Shown piece by piece: positions 53,101-62,100 of a stretch of DNA of 64,000 bases. Source of the DNA: Sipunculus nudus (Eukaryota > Annelida > Sipuncula > Golfingiida > Sipunculidae); the NCBI GenBank assembly GCA_026874595.1, contig CM049309.1, positions 56,606,426 to 56,670,425 of the forward strand. The letters run 5' to 3'. Below the pieces are notes generated by a model that was not told the origin of the DNA, did no database searches, and saw only the letters and a program-made list of their open reading frames with translations. The translations under genes were made by a program, and so were the position numbers. Position 1 is the stretch's first letter. Every line of letters starts with the position of its first letter.

Positions 53101-56100
53101 TGTCAGTCGCCCAGCCGTCCATAGCAGGGCACAGATCATAACCATTTGACTTAGAACATCCAGGAGAAATCTCCTTGGAATCTGGAAACAAGGTCACAGT
53201 GACCTGTATTCTGTGAGTATTAAAACATGATTTTTATCACCATGGAAGGCTGACTCTTCTGAGAGTTTAAAGTATTGCATATTTTTCCCTCAAATTTGAT
53301 ACACATCTTGTGTCAACCATTACCTTAAAAGAACTTGAAATCTAGTAACTATTTACTTAGACATTGATCTTCAAAGCCAAGATGTAGCCTTGTGAACACC
53401 ATAACCTTTTCATATTTTTTCTTTATATTTGATACACAAATTGTTTCAGCCCATTTTTCAGAATATTTTCAAAACTGGTGAACTTGACCTTGATCTTCAA
53501 GTTCAAGTCTGTGGAAATAATAGTATATTTTTCTCTTAGTTTTGGGGATGGGGGCCCATGGGTTGACATCTGCATGATTTTGCAAGAAAAAGCCATTCTA
53601 GTTTACACATATCCTAGTCAGCATGTAAAATTTGACCATTAGATTGAATGGGTATACATGTACCAGATAACTGGTGGTGGATAAACTAATGTCTCTCCCT
53701 TTTTTGTTGTAGTCCTCGAGCTATTTTATATGATGACCTACACAAGAGGACCCCTGGACCTCCAGCTTTAGGTGGTGGGGGTATACTGGAGCGGGGATTT
53801 GAGGGACTGTACCAACCTAACCCTGGACTTCCCACTAGCTACCTCCAACATGCAGGGTAGGTAAACAATTTACTGGTGTCTGCTGTGTTTGTTTACTTGT
53901 ATATGCTGGGTTTGTTTATTTTGACCTGATGGATTTGTTAACTGTTATCTGCTGCATTTTTGTACTGGTATCTGCTTGGTTTGTTAACTGGTGTCTGCTG
54001 CATTTGTGTACTGTTATCTGTTTGGTTTGATAACTGGTACCTGCAGGCTTTGTTTATTGGTATCTGCTGGGTTTGTTTATTGGTATCAGCTGGGTTTGTT
54101 CACTGGAACCTGCTGGCTTTGTTTATTGGTATCTGCTGGGTTTGTTTATTGGTACCTGCTGGGTTTGTGAACTGGTACCTGCAGGCTTTATTTATTGGTA
54201 TCTGCTTGGTTTGTGAACTGGTACCTGCAGGCTTTATTTATTGGTATCTGCTGGGTTTGTTTACTGGTATCTGCTGGGTTTGTTCACTGGTACCTGCTGG
54301 CTTTGTTTAATGGTATTTGCTTTGTTTGTTAACTGGTATCTGCATGGTTTGTTTACTGGTATTAGCTGGATTTATTAACTGGTATCTGCTAGGTTTGTTT
54401 ATTGGTATCTGGTGGGTTTGTGAACTGGTACCTGCAGGTTTTATTTATTGGTATCTGCTCGGTTTGTTAACTGGCACCTGCAGGCTTTATTTATTGGTAT
54501 CTGCTGGGTTTGTTCACTGGTACCTCCAGGCTTTATTTATTGGTATCTGCTGGGTTTGTTCACTGGTACCTCCAGGCTTTATTTATTGGTATCTGCTGGG
54601 TTTGTTCACTGGTACCTCCAGGCTTTATTTATTGGTATCTGCTGGGTTTGTGAACTGTTAACTTCTGGTTATTTTTAGCTGGTATCTTCTGGGTTTATTA
54701 ACTTGTTTCTCCTAGGTTTGTTGACAGGTATCTGCTAGGCTTGTGAACTGGTATCTGCTGGCTATGTTTATTGTTATCTGCTGGGTTTGTTAACTAGTAT
54801 CTGCTGGGTTTGTAAACTGGTACCTGCAGGCTTTATTAACTGGTATCTGCTAAGTTTATTAGCATGTATCTCCTAGGTTTGTTAACATGTATCTGCTGGG
54901 TTTGTTAACTTGTATCTGCTGGGTTGGATAACTGGGATCTGCTGCAGACATTGTTTATTTGTACCTGCTGGGTTTGTAAAAATGGTATCTGCTGGGTTTG
55001 CTTATTGGTATCTGCTGGGTTTGTTAACTGGTATCTGCTTGGTTTGTAAACTGGTAATTGCTGGGTTTGTTAACTGGTATCTAAAGGGGTTATTAATGTG
55101 TATCTCTTAGGTTTGTTGACTGGTATCTGCTAGGTTTATGAACTGGTATCTCCTGGCTATGTTTATTTGTATCTGCTGGGTTTGTTAATTGGTATCTGCT
55201 TGGTTTATTAACTGGTATCTGCTGGGTTTGTTTACTGGTATTTTCTTTGTTTGTTAACTGGTACCTGCATGGTTTGTTTACTGGTATTAGCTGGATTTAT
55301 TAACTGGTATCTGCTAGGTTTGTTTTCTGGTATTTGCTTGGTTTGATTACTGATATTTACTGGTATGTTTAGATGCTTTATAATTAGTTTTTTTACATTG
55401 GTATACATTTGACTGCAGGTCTACTCTGGGTGCCTCTGGTCAGCCCACCCTGACCCCATATAACAGTCCTCTAGATGAGGCGTACTACTACTATGGCATG
55501 AGGAATCCACTCGACCCATCACTGGCAACAGGTATTTCAGACTTCCTGTTAAAATGAATAGTTTTAAAATGTATTTACTGACCTGTACAGAATGTTTTGC
55601 TCAGAGAGTTTGATTTAATTAAGGTTCTTAGGGTGACCAGTTGTGTTATAGTCTCAGAAATGCATTTAGGTATCTTATTAACATTTACTTAAAAATACTA
55701 TAATCATATAAATCATGATTGTTCATGATTCTGTGCCATTTTACATGCAAATTTCTAATGTGATCAAATATTTTGATATGTTGTTTGGATTTTTGTAGTT
55801 ATAGTTATAAAACAGTTTTACAAAACCATATCAAACTTTATCAGCCAGTCATTAAATTCTTATGGTATGAAAATACTTTAATCGGCTGTGTAGCATGACC
55901 TGACCTCCTGATTGGTTGATAGTGCTTTGATTGGCTGTGTAGCATGACCTGACCACCTGATTGGTTGAAAATGCTTTGATTGGCTGTGTAGCATGACCTG
56001 ACCACCTGATTGGTTGATGATGCTTTGATTGGCTGTGTAGCATGTCCTGACCACCTGATTGGTTGATAATGCTTTGATTGGCTGTGGACATGACCTGACC

Positions 56101-59100
56101 ACCTGATAGGTTGATAATGCTTTGATTGGCTGTGTAGCATGTCCTGACCACCTGATTGGTTGATAATGCTTTGATTGGCTGTGGACATGACCTGACCACC
56201 TGATAGGTTGATAATGCTTTGATTGGCTGTGTAGCATGTCCTGACCACCTGATAGGTTGATAATGATTTGATTAGCTGTGGACATGACCTGACCACCTGA
56301 TTGGTTGATAATGCCTTGATTGGTTGTGGACATGACCTGACCACCTGATTGGTTGATAATGCTTTGATTGGCTGTGGACCTGACCTAACCACCTGATAGG
56401 TTGATAATGCTTTCATTGGTTGTGGACCTGACCTGACCACCTGATTGGTTGATAATGCTTTGATTGGCTGTGGACATGACATGACCACCTGATTGGTTGA
56501 TAATGCTTTGATTGGCTGTGTAGCATGTCCTTACCACCTGATTGGTTGATAATGCTTTGATTGGCTATGTACATGACCTGACCACCTGATAGGTTGATAA
56601 TGCTTTGATTGGCTGTGGACCTGACCTGACCACCTGATTGGTTGATAATGCTTTGATTGGCTGTGGACATGACATTACCACCTGATTGGTGGATAATGCT
56701 TTGATTGGCTGTGTAGCATGTCCTTACCACCTGATTGGTTGATAATGCTTTGATTGGCTGTATAGCATGTCCTGACCACCTGATTGGTTGATAAAGCTTT
56801 GATTGGCTGTGGACATGACCTGACCACCTGGTTGATGGATAATGCTTTGATTGGCTGTGTAGCATGTCCTTACCACCTGATTGGTTGATAATGCTTTGAT
56901 TGGCTGTGTAGCATGACCTGACCACCTGATTGGTTGATAATGCTTTGATTGGCTGTGGACATGACCTGACCACCTGATTGGTGGATAATGCTTTGATTGG
57001 CTGTGTAGCATGACCTGACCACCTGATTGGTTGAAAATGCTTTGATTGGCTGTGTAGCATGTCATGACCACCTGATAGGTTGATAATGCTTTGATTGGCT
57101 GTGTAGCATGTCCTGACCACCTGATTGGTTGATAATGCTTTGATTGGCTGTGGACATGACCTGACCACCTGATAGGTTGATAATGCTTTGATTGGCTGTG
57201 TAGCATGTCCTGACCACCTGATTGGTTGATAATGCTTTGATTGGCTGTAGACATGACCACCTGATAGGTTGATAATGCTTTGATTGGCTGTGTAGCATGT
57301 CCTGACCACCTGATAGGTTGATAATGATTTGATTAGCTGTGGACATGACCTGACCACCTGATTGGTTGATAATGCCTTGATTGGTTGTGGACATGACCTG
57401 ACCACCTGATTGGTTGATAATGCTTTGATTGGCTGTGGACCTGACCTAACCACCTGATAGGTTGATAATGCTTTCATCGGCTGTGGACCTGACCTGACCA
57501 CCTGATTGGTTGATAATGCTTTGATTGGCTGTGGACATGACATGACCACCTGATTGGTGGATAATGCTTTGATTGGCTGTGTAGCATGTCCTTACCACCT
57601 GATTGGTTGATAATGCTTTGATTAGCTGTATAGCATGACCTGACCACCTGATAGGTTGATAATGCTTTGATTGGCTGTGGACATGTCCTGACCACCTGAT
57701 TGGTTGATAATGCTTTGATTGGCAGGGGAAATGACCTGACCACCTGATAGGTTGATAATGCTTTGATTGGCTGTGTAGCATGTCCTGACCACCTGATTGG
57801 TTGATAATGCTTTGATTGGCTGTGGAAATGACCTAACCACCTGATAGGTTGATAATGCTTTGATTGGCTGTGTAGCATGTCCTGACCACCTGATAGGTTG
57901 ATAATGCTTTGATTGGCTATGTACATGACCTGACCACCTGATAGGTTGATAATGCTTTGATTGGCTGTGGACATGACCTGACCACCTGATTGGTTGATAA
58001 TGCTTTGATTGGCTGTGTAGCATGTCCTGACCACCTGATTGGTTGATAATGCTTTGATTGGCTGTGGACATGACATGACCACCTGATAGGTTGATAATGT
58101 TTTGATTGGCTGTGTAGCATGTCCTGACCACCTGATAGGTTGATAATGCTTTGATTGGCTGTGTAGCATTTCCTGACCACCTGATTGGTTGAAAATGCTT
58201 TGATTGGCTGTGGACATGACCTGACCACCTGATAGGTTGATAATGCTTTGATTGGCTGTGTAGCATGTCCTGACCACCTGATTGGTTGATAATGCTTTGA
58301 TTGGCTGTGGACATGACCTGACCACCTGATAGGTTGATAATGCTTTGATTGGCTGTGTAGCATGTCCTGACCACCTGATAGGTTGATAATGCTTTGATTG
58401 GCTATGTACATGACCTGACCACCTGATAGGTTGATAATGCTTTGATTGGCTGTGGACCTGACCTGACCACCTGATTGGTTGATTATGCTTTGATTGGCTA
58501 TGGACATGACATTACCACCTGATTGGTGGATAATGCTTTGATTGGCTGTGTAGCATGTCCTTACCACCTGATTGGTTGATAATGCTTTGATTGGCTGTGT
58601 AGCATGACCTGACCACCTGATTGGTTGATAATGCTTTGATTAGCTGTGGACATGACCTGACCACCTGATTGGTTGATAATGCCTTGATTGGTTGTGGACA
58701 TGACCTGACCACCTGATTGGTTGATAATGCTTTGATTGGCTGTGGACCTGACCTAACCACCTGATAGGTTGATAATGCTTTCATCGGCTGTGGACCTGAC
58801 CTGACCACCTGATTGGTTGATAATGCTTTGATTGGCTGTGGACATGACATGACCACCTGATTGGTGGATAATGCTTTGATTGGCTGTGTAGCATGTCCTT
58901 ACCACCTGATTGGTTGATAATGCTTTGATTAGCTGTATTGCATGACCTGACCACCTGATAGGTTGATAATGCTTTGATTGACTGGGGACATGACCTGACC
59001 ACCTGATTGGTTGATAATGCTTTGATTGGCTGTGTAGCATGTCCTGACCACCTGATTGGTTGATAATGCTTTGATTGGCGGTGGAAATGACCTGACCACC

Positions 59101-62100
59101 TGATAGGTTGATAATGCTTTGATTGGCTGTGTAGTATGTCCTTACCACCTGATTGGTTGAAAATGCTTTGATTGGCTGTGGACATGACCTGACCACCTGA
59201 TAGGTTGATAATGCTTTGATTGGCTGTGTAGTATGTCCTTACCACCTGATTGGTTGATAATGCTTTGATTAGTTGTACAGCATGACCTGACCACCTGATA
59301 GGTTGATAATGCTTTTATTGGCTGTGGACATGACCTGACCACCTGATTGGTTGATAATGCTTTGATTGGCTGTGTAGCATGTCCTGACCACCTGATTGGT
59401 TGAAAATGCTTTGATTGGCTGTGGACATGACCTGACCACCTGATAGGTTGATAATGCTTTGATTGGCTGTGTAGCATGTCCTGACCACCTGATTGGTTGA
59501 TAATGCTTTGATTGGCTGTGGAAATGACCTAACCACCTGATAGGTTGATAATGCTTTGATTGGCTGTGTAGCATGACCTGACCACCTGATAGGTTGATAA
59601 TGTTTTGATTGGCTGTGTAGCATGTCCTGACCACCTGATAGGTTGATAATGCTTTGATTGGCTGTGGACATGACCTGACCACCTGATTGGTTGATAATGC
59701 TTTGATTGGCTGTGTAGCATGTCCTGACCACCTGATTGGTTGATAATGCTTTGATTGGCTGTGGACATGACCTGACCACCTGATAGGTTGATAATGCTTT
59801 GATTGGCTGTGTAGCATGTCCTGACCACCTGATTGGTTGATAATGCTTTGATTGGCTGTGGACATGACCTGACCACCTGATAGGTTGATAATGCTTTGAT
59901 TGGCTGTGTAGCATGTCCTGACCACCTGATAGGTTGATAATGCTTTGATTGGCTATGTACATGACCTGACCACCTGATAGGTTGATAATGCTTTGATTGG
60001 CTGTGGACCTGAACTGACCACCTGATTGGTTGATAATGCTTTGATTGGCTGTGGACATGACATTACCACCTGATTGGTGGATAATGCTTTGATTGGCTGT
60101 GTAGCATGTCCTCACCACCTGATTGGTTGATAATGCTTTGATTGGCTGTATAGCATGTCCTGACCACCTGATTGGTTGATAAAGCTTTGATTGGCTGTGG
60201 ACATGACCTGACCACCTGGTTGATGGATAATGCTTTGATTGGCTGTGTAGCATGACCTGACCACCTGATTGGTTGATAATGCTTTGATTGGCTGTGGACA
60301 TGACCTGACCACCTGATTGGTGGATAATGCTTTGATTGGCTGTGTAGCATGACCTGACCACCTGATTGGTTGAAAATGCTTTGATTGGCTGTGTAGCATG
60401 TCATGACCACCTGATAGGTTGATAATGCTTTGATTGGCTGTGTAGCATGTCCTGACCACCTGATTGGTTGATAATGCTTTGATTGGCTGTGGACATGACC
60501 TGACCACCTGATAGGTTGATAATGCTTTGATTGGCTGTGTAGCATGTCCTGACCACCTGATTGGTTGATAATGCTTTGATTGGCTGTGGACATGACCTGA
60601 CCACCTGATAGGTTGATAATGCTTTGATTGGCTGTGTAGCATGTCCTGACCACCTGATAGGTTGATAATGATTTGATTAGCTGTGGACATGACCTGACCA
60701 CCTGATTGGTTGATAATGCCTTGATTGGTTGTGGACATGACCTGACCACCTGATTGGTTGATAATGCTTTGATTGGCTGTGGACCTGACCTAACCACCTG
60801 ATAGGTTGATAATGCTTTCATTGGCTGTGGACCTGACCTGACCACCTGATTGGTTGATAATGCTTTGATTGGCTGTGGACATGACATGACCACCTGATTG
60901 GTGGATAATGCTTTGATTGGCTGTGTAGCATGACCTGACCACCTGATAGGTTGATAATGCTTTGATTGGCTGTGGACATGACCTGACCACCTGATTGGTT
61001 GATAATGCTTTGATTGGCTGTGTAGCATGTCCTGACCACCTGATTGGTTGATAATGCTTTGATTGGCGGTGGACATGACCTGACCACCTGATAGGTTGAT
61101 AATGCTTTGATTGGCTGTGTAGTATGTCCTTACCACCTGATTGGTTGATAATGCTTTGATTAGCTGTACAGCATGACCTGACCACCTGATAGGTTGATAA
61201 TGCTTTTATTGGCTGTGGACATGACGTGACCACCTGATTGGTTGATAATGCTTTGATTGGCTATGTACATGACCTGACCACCTGATAGGTTGATAATGCT
61301 TTGATTGGCTGTGGACCTGACCTGACCACCTGATTGGTTGATAATGCTTTGATTGGCTGTGGACATGACATTACCACCTGATTGGTGGATAATGCTTTGA
61401 TTGGCTGTGTAGCATGTCCTTACCACCTGATTGGTTGATAATGCTTTGATTGGCTGTATAGCATGTCCTGACCACCTGATTGGTTGATAAAGCTTTGATT
61501 GGCTGTGGACATGACCTGACCACCTGGTTGATGGATAATGCTTTGATTGGCTGTGTAGCATGTCCTTACCACATGATTGGTTGATAATGCTTTGATTGGC
61601 TGTGTAGCATGACCTGACCACCTGATTGGTTGATAATGCTTTGATTGGCTGTGGACATGACCTGACCACCTGATTGGTGGATAATGCTTTGATTGGCTGT
61701 GTAGCATGACCTGACCACCTGATTGGTTGAAAATGCTTTGATTGGCTGTGTAGCATGTCATGACCACCTGATAGGTTGATAATGCTTTGATTGGCTGTGT
61801 AGCATGTCCTGACCACCTGATTGGTTGATAATGCTTTGATTGGCTGTGGACATGACCTGACCACCTGATAGGTTGATAATGCTTTGATTGGCTGTGTAGC
61901 ATGTCCTGACCACCTGATTGGTTGATAATGCTTTGATTGGCTGTGGACATGTCCTGACCACCTGATAGGTTGATAATGCTTTGATTGGCTGTGTAGCATG
62001 TCCTGACCACCTGATAGGTTGATAATGCTTTGATTGGCTGTGGACATGACCTGACCACCTGATAGGTTGATAATGCTTTGATTGGCTGTGTAGCATGTCC

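Noticed and set aside
53960-55110. Hydrophobic WYLLGL / VSAGFV ORFs that look like a membrane protein
   Set aside because: They are translations of a 23-bp minisatellite in several frames; the hydrophobicity comes from T-rich repeat units.
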